This document shows positions 11,854-22,543 of a stretch of 64,000 bases of DNA, piece after piece. Origin of the DNA: Chlorops oryzae (taxonomy: Eukaryota > Arthropoda > Insecta > Diptera > Chloropidae); contig CM035806.1 of the NCBI GenBank assembly GCA_020466095.1, forward strand, positions 122,445,168-122,509,167. The letters are read 5' to 3'. Both the position numbers and the translations under genes were made by a program. The notes beneath the pieces are model-generated. The model searched no databases. It had not been told where the DNA came from and saw only the letters and a list, made by a program, of their open reading frames with translations. Position 1 is the first letter of the stretch. Every line of letters begins with the position of its first letter.

Positions 11854-11999
11854 ATCCCAGCAGCGAATAGAAGGCATCCAGCATCGATGCTTCATCCATG
11901 CCGAATAATGTCATTCGATGATTCTCTCGATTCTTTTGTTAATAAAATATGCATTACATTTAACATTGAATGACATTGGTGGCAAGGGGTAAGGACTCC

Positions 12000-12700
12000 C
12001 GCTGCATTACCTGTAATCAACACAGTCATTGATAAATTTACGCATTATTGCTGGATTACCCTTACTTCCTAAGCAGCATTACATTGATACGTAAAATCAT
12101 GGAATACCTGAATTTTATCCGCATCAACGCAATCTAAATGAAAGAACGCATTACCTTAAGTACACTAGCAATGTAAAGCGGATCCTGTTGCACTACCTAG
12201 AATGAATGTTGAATCAGTTCTATTTCTGACTCGCACCACCAATGACCAGGAATGAATTGAAGAATGCATGAAGAAATGTTCTTTAAAGAAATAGTTTATT
12301 TATAGTTCGTGAAAAAGTTGATATTACAGTTTTAACACAGCATATTACCATTAATGTGTAATAATGACTTAAAATGAGTTTTAATGGAACTTAACAAAAC
12401 AAAATTAACAAAAAAGAGTATTAACTTCATATATATATACATACGCAATGACTTAAGACTTACTATATAAAATGCAATGTGTATTAACAAAACTTCAAGC
12501 TTATTCAGTCAAAAAAAGATGAATGATTTCAGACTTATAAGATGCAATATGTAATAAGTACTAAAAAAATAACAAAAAAAAAAATCAATGACTTCAGGCT
12601 TATTCTAATTTAAAAAAAAAACGTTTCTCATCAATGAGTTTAAGTGCAACAAGTATAAAAAGCAGTCAAAAAAATATCAATGACTTCAGACTTATAGAAA
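12000..12700 (-). repeat. Diverged subterminal repeats of the tnp2-type element
   Basis: Words such as CAATGACTTCAGRCTTAT and ATGCAATRTGTAWTAA recur irregularly at ~12450, ~12520, ~12590 and ~12680. Arrays like this near an end are typical transposase-binding regions of CACTA-type elements. Their function here is inferred. Confidence 0.45.
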
Positions 12701-12720
12701 CAAAATTTCCCGCGCATTAA

Positions 12721-13536
12721 TCAATCCCCGCTGGTTTTTAAAATAACCTTGTTTTGTAGACAGACGTTTTTAAAATGTGCATTTTTGCACAATTTGAAAC
12801 CTCTTCTTATTTGAGAATGGAAGTCCTTAATTGATGTGTCTCCTTGGTCCATGGCACCTATAGAAGAATTATAATCAGAATTTTAATAATAAGTTCAATA
12901 TAAAATAAAATAAAACTTACGGAACAATAAATCGTTCACACGAGTAAAGTTTTTGAAGGCGGCCTTATCTTTAATACCATCATAATTAAAATTTAGGAAT
13001 ATTTCCTTCGAAAAAAGCTTTCCAAAGCACTTGGCAAGGTCATTGCCAGATAAAATTCTTCGAATAGCAGTAACCTTTCAAAATCGCAAACAATTTTTTT
13101 TACAAAATCTTGACATTGCAATGTTAAAATGAACTTACATATTGTATAATTACATTTTCGGTAAGGTTTCTTTCAATTTCATTCAGTTCCTCGATTGAAG
13201 ATATTGGAAATTTTGCTGCGATCTTTGTAACGTCTTGGTCTGTGGATAGCATCTTCTTTAACATTGCTGAATTTTCAGCCAGTAATTCAGTGATGATCTT
13301 ATTCTGGTTTTCGATGAATTCTATTAGAAAAAAGCCAAAGTACCTTAATAAAAAATTTAGAAAAAGAAAAGCATTAACTTACGTGTTAAGGAATTCATTT
13401 TCGGTTCCAATATTGCGTTCAATAATTCTTTTGTTTCGTCTATTTCTAATTGCACGACTTTTTTGGGTGGGTTGTTCTCATTGCAGTCGCTTGCGAACTT
13501 TCGTTTCCGAATCATGCTATTGTTTTGTAAATCCAT
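12721..13536 (-). CDS. DUF4806-like protein, four exons, appears intact
   Basis: Exons on the minus strand: 13536-13383, 13320-13139, 13074-12921 and 12857-12721. Each donor is GTAAGT, the acceptors end AG, and the phases agree (154, 182, 154 and 137 nt), giving 208 residues and a TGA stop. The N-terminal ~50 residues are charged and basic (IRKRKF), followed by a helical stretch. Residues ~113-190 carry the pattern IRRILSGNDLAKCFGKLFS, then NFNYDGIKDKAAFKNF, which I recognise as the DUF4806 domain common in insects. Its biochemical role is unknown. It starts 33 bp after the transposase stop, so co-transcription is plausible. It may be an accessory or DNA-binding factor for transposition (inference). 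The frame is open although the transposase beside it is broken. Confidence 0.75.
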
Positions 13537-13568
13537 CTCTCAGCAAATATATGGAAAAATAAAATGGG

Positions 13569-15458
13569 TTAATTATTTTCTATTGTATGCAGTATTGGAA
13601 TTAAAACGTGTCCGTTTTCTGTTGGCAAACACATGTACTTATGATCTATTTTTTCTATGCTAAAGATCTCTTCCTCTCTTTTTGTGATTCCATTTGTTAA
13701 GAAAATATCTAAATCGGTTTTTGAATTGACTGGAACGGAATAAAATTCTACTTGAGATTCAACAATACTTCCAATGATTTTTACCCCAGTATCATCAGAA
13801 AAACCTGTAATTTTTAGACATTTTCCACCCGAAATACAGCAGTTATCTGGCTCTTTAGACGACAAATAGAATAACGGGCTGGTGTAGCTTTTAATTTTAC
13901 CTAGACCGTCTCTCTTAAAACCAATGAAACGTGTCTTCTTTTTAAAGCATTCAAAGGCAATTTTATTTCGCAATTGCTCCAAAACTTTTGTAGGCTTTTT
14001 AACTTTGCGTTTTAAGCTTTGCATGTAGTTTTCGAAACTATACGCAGAAAAACTGTGCAAAAACCCCATTTCTTTGACACTTTCGGTGAGATGCAAAAAA
14101 TTATGAACATTGTAAGTCACACTTTTGCTGGAGTGAACGGTGGGGAAAAGTTCAACAAAGTATTCTAGCAATTTTTGAGCGTTTTCCGTGTTGGATTGAA
14201 ATGATTTTGAACACAAGAGCAGCCGCAGTGCGGAGTGTAGAAGAAGGAAGTGATAGTAGAAATCAGGTGAAACAATGCCTTTAAGAACTACTATGCCTGT
14301 ATATAAAAGGAATTGCCTGAATTCGCTTGCTTTCCACCTTAGAATCTCTTCTAAGCCTCTTGGTTTTCTACAAAACTCTTTTGGAATGTTGTTTTGCAAA
14401 CATTTCAGACGATAACTTAATTCATTTTTGGCATCTTTTTTTATTTCGCGTGATTTCCAAATATTAAGGAGGATTTTTTTGGTGACACCCAAGTCCACTA
14501 AGTGCATGGAATCGATCGGAAATTGGGTCACCATACCTACGCCCAAACTTTCGAGCTCTAGCGAACTGTTTCTGTAAAGCGGCTTATGAAGTATTCGGCA
14601 GTTTCTTTCCTTAAAATCCAAATCGGATATTGGATTTCCTTTCTGTGTACTATAAGTGACAACATTTTCAATTGTTTTCCCAGTTTGGTCACATTTTGAA
14701 CACCCATTTAAGGAATTATGTCCCATTGTACCTCGAATGTATGAACTGGCAGGAGCATCACACACGAATGCTCGTATTGAGAACTTAAGCTTCCGTTTCT
14801 CTATTTCCAAACCGGATTCATATAAATTCTGTACCTCACTTATAAAGTCATGCAGAAAAGTGTCCACACTATTAGGTTTATTTTTACCATAATAAGTTCC
14901 AATAATAAAATTTTCTCAAGTGGGTACATTAACCGCACGTCCAATGATTGGCCAAAGGCCCTGTTGGGAACTTTTAAATAAAGGTTAACCATCTATGCCT
15001 ATATCTAAGATGATTTCGTTAAGATTTTGATCTAACTGATCGGAAGCTTTTTGCAGTTGGTTCTTTATCCCGCAATGCCAATAGGACCCAGGAGCTACGG
15101 TTCTTATAACTATTTTATCAGCTCTTTCCCTAAGGCTATCTGGGCATGAAGGAACATTCAACCCCTCTGTCCTTAAAATATGCAAAAGCTCTTTGCAATA
15201 TTTTCGCGACAAGTTTGACCTACAGTACCAGGATGCAAGTTTTCGTGAAAAGTCCTGCGATTTTTCCTCCGAGATGGTACTATATATTGAGATGCCAACA
15301 GAATCTCCGCTTTGAACGCAATGTATCGAGGAACTTTGTCCGCTCAAATCATTTGCGATCTTATCGCGTTCCTCCATTCGCAATCGTTCCAAGCAGCGTT
15401 GTTTTTCTTTTTTAATTGCTCGCTTGACGCTACTCCTACTTAACCCCTTTCTTGACAT
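13569..15458 (-). pseudogene. tnp2-type (Transposase_21-like) transposase with two in-frame stops
   Basis: A 630-codon minus-strand frame is interrupted by TAA at 14985-14987 and TGA at 14916-14918, in the same register. The N-terminal part is basic and helical (RSSVKRAIKKEKQRC), then ILDIGIDG precedes the first stop. After the stops come CDAPASSYIRG, a zinc-ribbon-like C-x2-C (CSKCDQTGKT), FPIDSMHLVDLGVTKKIL, HNFLHLTESVKEMG and SAYSFENYMQSLKR. These blocks are characteristic of tnp2-like transposases of CACTA-type elements in animals, which mobilise DNA between terminal repeats. The gene is otherwise full-length looking. The two stops are single codons and could be recent. The DUF4806 gene follows immediately. 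Confidence 0.8.
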
Positions 15459-15767
15459 ACTTACTTATTTCAATTTGTCACTTTTCTTTTTAAAAATATT
15501 TTATTTCACTTCTTGACTTCTTTGAAACACACGCGGCGTTAATCGCTTTCCTTTGAATAAAGTACAGTGATGCCACTGTCTTAAAAAATAATGTATCAAA
15601 ATAGTACCTAAAAAGTATCAAAGAGTATAAAAAAGTATCAAATTGTGAAAAAAAGGTTCAACTGTGTAATTTGATTGCACCAATAAAGATTTAGAATGGA
15701 AATTGAGAAAACTATTTAATTTCTTACGAGCTCGTAGAATATATAAGAAAATTTAAGTTGCAATATA

Positions 15768-16154
15768 CAGCGGCGGATTAGGGTGTCATGGGGCCCGGGG
15801 CTTATATAGTGATGGGGCCCCTGTTGCTATATTTGGTGCAGTTTTTTGAAATAAGAAATAGCTGCTAAAGTCAATTTTTATTAGAACAATATAAATTCTT
15901 TCAAAGGAATGAACCACAAAGGAAACAATTTATATATGAGCCCTTGATTTTGAAAGTGGTAAGAGTCAAAAATTTTATTAAGATATCATGTAATTTAATT
16001 TTTTATTTTAATAACATTTTTAATTTTAAAGCGATTTTACGGGAAAAATTTTTTTTTAAATATTTTGATCATATTTTATTTGGACGCTCGGGGCCCGTTA
16101 CCAGTTGGGGCCCGGGGCTATAGCCCCAGCTAGCCCTACCTTAATCCGGCACTG
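15768..16154. mobile_element. hAT MITE, 387 bp, TSD GCAATATA
   Basis: It starts CAGCGGCGGATTAGGGT and ends with the inverse of CAGTGCCGGATTAAGGT. Exact 8 bp direct repeats GCAATATA lie on both sides. GGGGCCC-rich blocks lie near both ends. No coding capacity. It is nested in the tnp2-type element upstream of its transposase. Confidence 0.95.
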
Positions 16155-16739
16155 GCAATATAAAAAAATTAAGTATTTATATTAAGTTTCCATATTATAA
16201 AAAATAACAAAAAACACCTATTAAAGTATAATTTGCTTAGCTGCTCTAGCACTTTAGTGAAAATTTAAGTTACCTGCACAAAAATATGCCACAATAGCAT
16301 TTTGTCTATATTTGTCTTAATATTATTTTACTCCAATGTTTAAGGTCTGAGAAGATAGTGCAGTGTCACACGTATGTTCCATGTTTCGAAAACATCCCAT
16401 TTGAATGCATGAGAAAGAAAGGGAAGTAAGATTGTTTCTGAAACATTCAACAATCAACCGTCTCCTTTCTTCACACGTCTTTCTCTGCTTACCTGTAATG
16501 TTTCAAAACATGTTTCACATGTTTGACCACCGAGATACACCAATCATTAGTGTTTGCAAAGACTTTAGGTGTAGGGATGCGACTTTTACATCGATACATC
16601 GTAAATATCGATGTTTTGCTTCGATGCAGCGATACTTTAGTACCCGATGGTTACTTGGCCGATGTAAAGATGCATCGAAAATCGATGTTTTGTATAAAGT
16701 CGCATCACTCATGCATCGAGGCGTCTTGTTTTTGCGAAA

Positions 16740-17805
16740 ATGGCTCCAAAGAGCGTGGTTTGGAAATTTTTCCAGAAGGAAAATGAAAAAACGGTGAAGT
16801 GTAATTTATGTAAAAAAATTATAAGTGCTGGAAACACCACCAACATGATGGGGCATATCCGCAATATCCATAAGGCAACATACTTGAGTATGTTCAAAAA
16901 GGAAGATTTAAACAAATAAAAATTCCAAAAAATGGCAGCAGAAAAAATGGCGGTAGTGGATGAAAATGAAATACCGCAACCAGAAAATGAAGCAGTGCTG
17001 GATTCAGAGACTCCAACGCCAATCGCAGCACCACAATCTCAGCAGTCTATTTTTGAAAGCTTTCAAAATTTAAATCAGGGGTCGGCAAAATGGGTATGTA
17101 ATTGTGTGAGTGAGAGCAGAGCGGCTACTAAAAATAGCCGAAAATAAACAAAAAAATGCTGAAACTAGCTAAAAATAAAAGCTAGAAGTAGCATAAAAGA
17201 GTTGAAACTGACGGAAAAAGCTATAAATTTCCGCATACTCGCTCTCGATGTGGCATGCTCGGCTGCTCCCGTCAAACTGAGACAAGAGCGTAAGCAATAC
17301 GTGTGAGTGGCTGTCGCAAAAATTGTTCCTAGCGTGCCGACCCCTGATTTAAATGCTTATTCTATGGTTGGCATGAAAGCTGGTCAAATAAACAAAGCGT
17401 TGGTATATATGGGCTGCAAAGACAATCAGCCATTTTCCATTGTCGAAAACTGCGGGTTTAGGTACTTCGCAAAAACAGTGGCCCCGCGTTACAAACTGCC
17501 ATGTAAGTAAAAAAAAATTTATACTTTAAATTATAAAGAGATAAACTATTTTTCTAAATAGGTAGAAAAACCCTCACATCTTGGGTCGACGGAATATATG
17601 AGAAGCTTTTCCAAGTAGTTCGTTCCAAATTAGAGCTGGTGGAAAATGTGACCCTGACTACTGATAAATGGTCGGAAAATATGTCTCTTAAGAGTTTTCT
17701 CGGCGTAACTATACATTTCGGTATTGACGTTGAATTTCTTTCCATAACGTTGGGAGTGTATGAACTCGATGAGCGTCACACATCCGAATATATATGGGGC
17801 ATTTC
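16740..17805 (+). pseudogene. hAT transposase fragments with BED zinc finger
   Basis: It begins with ATG at 16740 and MAPKSVVWKFFQKENEK. A BED-type finger follows (CNLCKKIISAGNTTNMMGH, then IRNIH). A TAA stop at ~16917 interrupts the frame. The next piece (16932-17075) is interrupted by a MITE and resumes at 17355 (AYSMVGMKAGQ). The last piece, from ~17560, holds LTTDKWSENMSLKSFLGVTI, the region around the first catalytic Asp of hAT transposases. The catalytic core beyond ~17800 is missing. It is clearly dead. Confidence 0.8.
17076..17346. mobile_element. hAT MITE, 271 bp, TSD ATTTAAAT
   Basis: It starts CAGGGGTCGGCA and ends TGCCGACCCCTG, with ATTTAAAT on both sides. It splits the BED-hAT transposase between two codons. 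The internal text GAGCGTAAGCAATACGTGTG is echoed at ~62560 (GAGCGTAAGGCATACGTGTG), so a relative may sit there. Confidence 0.95.
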
Positions 17806-18840
17806 ACGTTAAGTGTACCCGCTCAAAAAACTTTATACCTAGGATTTCGATGAAACTTGGTGGAAATGTTGCGCTATGAGAGTACAGGAATTGTGCAAAA
17901 GGGGTAGGGGAAATATTGACCGGGTGCCTAGATACAGGGTGTTAAACTTTCGGTCCTTTTTGTATTCAAAAAATTCTACGTCTCGCAAATTGGCAAATGA
18001 AAAAAATTTGATAAAGGATTTTTATAGATTTTTGTCAGCTCTTTCCGAAAAAAATTACAACAATTCCCAGAAATTATTATTGATGCACAAAACAACGGTT
18101 TTTATTTTTATAAGCAATTTTTCGCCGAATGCGACATTTTTGATATTTTTTAAAATAATTTTAAACGAAAGCTGAGCTTTTTTTCTATAAAATGACATCT
18201 TAAACAGAATGGAATCCCCAAAACTAACGACTCAATGGAGGTGTAGAACCCAGCGCGACCCACGCGCCAAGCGCAGAAGCCGCTATTCAGCTGTGGCTGC
18301 TGAACTTCTCAAGTTGATAAAGCTGAATAGCGGCTTCTGCGCGCTTAGCGCGTGGGTCACGCTGGGTTCTACACCTCCATTGAGTCGTTAGTTTTGGGGT
18401 TATTTTACAAAAGTATATGATATTTTTGATGGAACCTTCAAGTCTGTTGTTTTTCGAATACAAAACTTTTTAAAATTTGAAAATAAGTCCTATCATATTT
18501 GAGAAAACCGCGTTACAAAAAATGAATGGTATAAAAAAATAAATTCGCGATTTTCTGCAAATTCTTACGTGATGGAATTTTTTCAATATTTTTCCAATTT
18601 TCAGCAGACTAAATTATATAAGATTTGGCTGCAGATTTTCGAAAAGCTTTTACAAAAAATGTTTTTGTCGGCCTGTGCTATTTTAATTTCTTTTTGTTCA
18701 TATATGGGTTTTCTAAAGAACTATATTGATCCTTATTTTTAAATCTTTTATGGAAAAAGTATTATTTGTTACGTTTGCTCAAAGTTTAATAAAAAAGCAT
18801 AAACAGGCTTCGAAGTTTCATGGTTTTTCTTTTGGTCAAA
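17806..18840. other. Unassigned insertion within the BED hAT
   Basis: Starting near GGCATTTCACGTTAAGTGTA, the hAT coding similarity stops and does not return before the right TIR region. The block is AT-rich apart from a GC-rich hairpin at 18216-18399. I could not pair its ends, so its type is unknown. Confidence 0.4.
18216..18399. repeat. 184 bp hairpin with ~77 bp arms
   Basis: The arm starting CCCCAAAACTAACGACTC is matched by its complement ending GAGTCGTTAGTTTTGGGG. There are only a few substitutions and a 2-nt length difference. The loop is ~28 nt (GTGGCTGCTGAACTTCTC...). The arms are far GC-richer than the surroundings, with ACCCACGCGC-type text. It could be a small fold-back MITE; a pre-miRNA-like transcript cannot be judged from sequence alone. 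Confidence 0.9.
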
Positions 18841-19178
18841 GCTCTATGCGCATCGACGCATCGATGTAGGCTCTTTGATGCATCGCAGGATATCGATGTA
18901 TTTTTCGATGCATTAATTGAAGAAATCTATCGATATATTTTTTCAAGTCGCATCCCTATTTAGGTGTTCTTGAAAGCTAAACAAAAAGGTATCAAATTTA
19001 GGAGAAAAAAGTATCACCGTATTATTTGGAAAAAAGTATCGCTTTTGATACCATTGTACTGATAAAGTATGACAATTTGGCTAACAGTGCTGCCGACTCA
19101 AAACTTTTTTCCCAAGAACTTTTTAAATTGCCAGTAAATAACTCACAGCTGTAACAGTAAAATTTTGTGCACTAAATA

Positions 19179-20466
19179 TTAGGTGTAGTAAAAAGAAATC
19201 CATTATTTTTGCATTAAATTGAGGGCTTTATTTAAGATAGTTAGAATGACCCGATTTAGGTCAAATATGCGCCGTTTTGTTCGATAACTTGTTGCCATTT
19301 TAAAGGTAATTTCATTATGTCTCTCTCATAGAAGCCCTCGTTCCTATTAGCAAAAAATTGAGACAGTCGAATTTCAGAAGCCTCTCTTGAAGCGAATGTT
19401 TCACCAGCAAAAGTGTTCGCCATGGACAGGAACAGATGGTAATCACTTGGTGCCAGGTCCGGACTATAAGGTGGATGCAGAAGAACCTCCCAACCAAACT
19501 CCCGGAGCTTCTGGCGAGTCACTATCGATGTGTGTGGCCTGGCGTTGTCCTGATGGAACACAATTCCTCTCCTATTGGCCAAAGCTGGCCGCTTATGGGC
19601 GATTGCTTCCTTCAGACGGTCCAATTGTTGACAGTAGAGTTCCGAGTTAAGAGTTTTGCCGTATGGGAGCAGCTCATAGTAGATAATTCCCTGCCAATCC
19701 CACCAAACACACAGCAAAACCTTCCTGGCCGTCAATCCTGGCTTGGCCACCGTTTCCGCCGGTTCACCGTGTTTCGACCACGACCGTTTTTGCTTGACGT
19801 TGTCGTAGGTGACCCACTTTTCATCACCAGTCACCAACCGCTTCAGAAATGGGTCGATTTTGTTGCGGTTCAGCAGAGATTCGCAGATGGAAATTCGGTC
19901 TATGAGGTTTTTTTGCGTTAACTCGTGTGGCACCCATACATCGAGCTTCTTTGTGTATCCAGCCTTATTCAAATGGTTCCAAACGGTTTTTTGTGCAATC
20001 TTTAGCTCTTTTGCAATCGAAACAGTGCTAACATGACGGTCGGACTCGATAATTTCCATGATTTTATCGACATATTCGACAATTGGCCTTCCAGTGCGTG
20101 GTGCATCCTTGACATCGAAGTTACCGGAACGGAATCGACGAAACCAAAATTGCGCATGATTGGCTGTTACAGTATCAGGTCCATAAACGCTATTCACATT
20201 TTCAGCCGCCTGGCTTGCGTTTTCTCCCTTATCGAAGAAAAACTGTAAAATGTAGCGAATTTTCTCTTTGCCGATGTCCATCTTTGACAAGCTCTCAAAC
20301 AAAACTGAATCAATCAATCAAAAAAGTGTCAAAAAAGCTTTTTTAGTAGGAACTGTCATCTTTCTTATGCCCCCTAGCGGAACACGATTGGACTTATACA
20401 ACGCGAGATGCAGATAAATAACGCCATCTATTGGAAAAATAATGGATTTCTTTTTACTACACCTAA
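19179..20466 (-). mobile_element. mariner element, 1288 bp, TSD TA
   Basis: Inverted ends TTAGGTGTAGTAAAAAGAAA are near-identical at both sides, with a TA on each flank. A single full-length transposase lies on the minus strand. The copy looks intact and could be young. It sits inside the tnp2-type element. Confidence 0.95.
19256..20317 (-). CDS. mariner transposase, apparently intact
   Basis: 353 codons. An alternative start is Met13 (MDIGKEKIRYILQFFF), which fits the usual mariner N-terminus better than the first Met. The N-terminal helix-turn-helix region (residues ~20-120) binds the TIRs. WVPHEL (~128) is the linker motif. The catalytic triad is Asp165 (VTGDEKW), Asp257 (FHQDNARPH) and Asp292 (YSPDLAPSDYHLF), with 34 residues between the last two, so the mariner D,D34D signature is complete. 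The enzyme performs cut-and-paste transposition into TA. No stop or frameshift is seen. Activity is inferred only. Confidence 0.95.
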   Translation of the reverse strand: MIDSVLFESLSKMDIGKEKIRYILQFFFDKGENASQAAENVNSVYGPDTVTANHAQFWFRRFRSGNFDVKDAPRTGRPIVEYVDKIMEIIESDRHVSTVSIAKELKIAQKTVWNHLNKAGYTKKLDVWVPHELTQKNLIDRISICESLLNRNKIDPFLKRLVTGDEKWVTYDNVKQKRSWSKHGEPAETVAKPGLTARKVLLCVWWDWQGIIYYELLPYGKTLNSELYCQQLDRLKEAIAHKRPALANRRGIVFHQDNARPHTSIVTRQKLREFGWEVLLHPPYSPDLAPSDYHLFLSMANTFAGETFASREASEIRLSQFFANRNEGFYERDIMKLPLKWQQVIEQNGAYLT

Positions 20467-20844
20467 TATTTGAAGCAATATGCCCATCTTTGCCAAAAAT
20501 AAACGGTAGTAGCTGTTTCATAATTATTCATGTTAAAAAATGCGCTAATTCTTCGACTTGATTTTGGTAGCAGCACGCGAAAACTTAACACCGTTATTGT
20601 TAGGGTTAGGGTTTAACATTTTTACGGACACAATAAAGTGTTATATGGTTTCCAGACTATTGCGTTAAACTGATTTTAGTACCTTAAGTAGACTTTAGTA
20701 GTGAGTTTAAACTGAGTTTAGGGTCTTTAAACTCAGAAATAAACTCATGAGTTTAGGCATTCGTTGCTGCAACCCTTACCTTTTACTCCCTTTTTTCCAA
20801 CCTTGAACGTTGAAGTCAGCTGTTTGTATTTTGATTTGAAATTA

Positions 20845-21040
20845 CCCAACAAGCAAATTTCGGAGCGCTCCGAATCACACGTAAGACCATTTTATGAGTA
20901 AACACATCAAATGGAGCGTTTTCGGATCATCCGGAAATCCTCTTTAAGCACGGGCTCAGAAAAATCTTCATTAGTAGGGTGAAAGCAATTTTATCTCTGT
21001 CCGAAAAGAGTATCCGAAAGCGCTCATATTGCTTGCTGGG
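20845..21040. mobile_element. 196 bp MITE with CCCAACAAGC ends
   Basis: It begins CCCAACAAGCAA and ends with the inverse of CCCAGCAAGCAA. The flanks read TTA on the left and TAA on the right (TSD TA, or TTA with one change). It contains CGGAGCGCTCCG-like palindromic text near both ends. No genes. Confidence 0.75.
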
Positions 21041-21730
21041 TAATATTCAAAAGCGTGTTTTGACTGCTGGATAGATTTGCAGCATGTTGAATGTTGTTCA
21101 AAATTGATGTTAGCAAGCTAATTATTAACACCATTCCGGTTGCTTTCATTTTTTGCAATTTGTGACGTCTCAACAATAACATGCTTAACATTTTTTTCTG
21201 GTCATTTTCCATTTTGCAGCTTTTGCATGAAACAATTGCTCCAGACTGTGAAAAGTTGTTCGAAAATCAATCCAAAACAAAAAACATCTGTTTGAAGTCG
21301 TAAATTCAGAAACGGACAGTCTGAAAGGGTTTTTGATAAATTCAACTTAAGGAGCTAAATTCAGATTTTAAATTCATAGTCTGAAAAGCCTATTAGCCTA
21401 TTTAGTAATTTAAAAAAAGTATTTTACTGAAAACAAAGTTTTTTAAAATTCATCCTCTTATTAATTTAAAAACAAAATATTTTTAGTGCTTATATAATAT
21501 AGTACGATTGCCAACCCTATTATGCTGTTTTAATACGAAACAAGAAAATACAAAATTAATAAATACCAATAAACTACATTTCTTCTAAACAAATTTTGCT
21601 TTAGGTAATAATTAAATCAGCAAATGATAATCGAGCCTACGCGTAATGTTACATTTTTGAAAAACTCTCTTTACACATTTAACATCAAGCAAATAATTCT
21701 TCTATCGATGAAACATTAAGATTCTGAATC
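21041..21730. other. AT-rich sequence, right part of the tnp2-type element
   Basis: No open frame or RNA gene supported. It presumably is 5' untranslated or subterminal sequence of the minus-strand transposon. Confidence 0.4.
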
Positions 21731-22000
21731 AATTCAGTATTCGATGTTTTAGGACTGATGGTATTTAAGAAGCATTTCATGTATTTCGTAAGGCGATTGC
21801 ATTCATTGGCAGTCGATTCTAGAAATGATGATTCTCTCACGCAATCCAATTTTCGCTGCTGGAAACTAATTCAGTACTCGATGTTTTAGGACTGATGATA
21901 TTTAATAAGCATTTCATGTATTTCGTAAGGCGATTGCATTACTTGGTAGTCGATTCTAGAAATGATGATTCTCTCACGCAATCCAATTTTAGCTGCTGGG
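21731..22000. repeat. Tandemly duplicated right end of the tnp2-type element
   Basis: The ~133 bp unit beginning AATTCAGTATTCGATGTTTT (21731) is repeated from 21868 as AATTCAGTACTCGATGTTTT. Each copy ends in GCTGCTGG, the element terminus. Duplicated ends may allow alternative end use by a transposase (inference). Confidence 0.9.
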
Positions 22001-22002
22001 AT

Positions 22003-22541
22003 TCCTCTTAAGGCGTCTGTGGTGGCAGCCAAATTTAGTGTGTGGCTAGCACACCTGAAATGCTGAGGGAGAGTTAAACTTTCCTCATGGCTGAAAATTA
22101 TGGATCCAGGCTCAGCAAAGTCGTCAGGTTCCACACGTTGAGCGTTTATATCCGCTTCTTCGAAGAATGATTTTTCCATTTGCAGTCCGAATTCTTTGAA
22201 GGCCTTTACGAAGTTCGAACCGTTGTCCGTTACAGTGGCAATAACTTTTTCGGTGGAAAGGTTGAACGAACCGTGAATGATATCGATCATCTCTGCTACT
22301 CTATCATAAGTATGATCGCCTTCGAATCGACGGCAGGCTATCGCATATGATTTCCGATTGAAGTTTGAGGGATCGATCTAGAAATGATTGTGAGATATTT
22401 CTAAGCTCGCTTATAAATTGATCGCTCAACAAATCACCCAATGGACCGTCATCCCTAAAAAACGTCGATTTGGACTCGACCATATATCCGCTGTTGTGCA
22501 CAAATATGGTACCTCAGCTAATGCATCTCTAATAGACGACA
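22003..22541 (-). pseudogene. hAT transposase, central part (outer hAT)
   Basis: The minus-strand frame contains LCTTADIWSSPNRRFLG (first catalytic Asp region) and IATVTDNGSNFVKAF (second catalytic Asp region), then RCASHTLNLAATTDALRG. These are hAT DDE core motifs. A frame change near 22300 breaks it. It is cut at 22541 by the Himar-like mariner and at 22003 by the tnp2-type element. The C-terminal continuation is at 11853-10905. Confidence 0.85.
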
Positions 22542-22543
22542 TA

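Larger units (their letters stand above)
16572..18958 (+). mobile_element. hAT element with BED-finger transposase remnant, TSD TTTAGGTG
   Basis: TIRs are TAGGGATGCGACTT at the left and AAGTCGCATCCCTA at the right, flanked by TTTAGGTG on both sides (16564-16571 and 18959-18966). Subterminal CATCGAT words recur near both ends. It contains a broken plus-strand transposase, a nested 271 bp MITE and a ~1 kb unassigned insertion with a long hairpin. Confidence 0.9.
11856..22000 (-). mobile_element. tnp2/CACTA-like DNA transposon with DUF4806 gene, TSD AT (10.1 kb with nested insertions)
   Basis: The ends carry a short inverted repeat (CCCAGCAGC / GCTGCTGGG) and are flanked by AT on both sides. 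Deleting it reconnects the hAT transposase reading frame between 22003 and 11853. It encodes, on the minus strand, a tnp2-type transposase (15458-13569) and a spliced DUF4806-like gene (13536-12721). Subtracting nested elements (hAT MITE, BED hAT, mariner, 196 bp MITE) leaves about 5.9 kb. A tnp2 transposase points to the CACTA/CMC group, but a two-base TSD is not classic CACTA (3 bp). The superfamily call is therefore tentative, while the element boundaries are well supported. Confidence 0.7.

Noticed and set aside
15566..19090. CAGTGATGCCACTG near 15566 and CAGTGCTGCC near 19088 as ends of a larger hAT
   Set aside because: The two are in the same orientation and have no matching 8 bp duplication.
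19387..20248. Plus-strand frames across the mariner
   Set aside because: Shadows of the minus-strand mariner transposase.
20598..20614. GTTAGGGTTAGGGTTT telomere-like text
   Set aside because: Only two to three units in unrelated AT-rich sequence; not an array.
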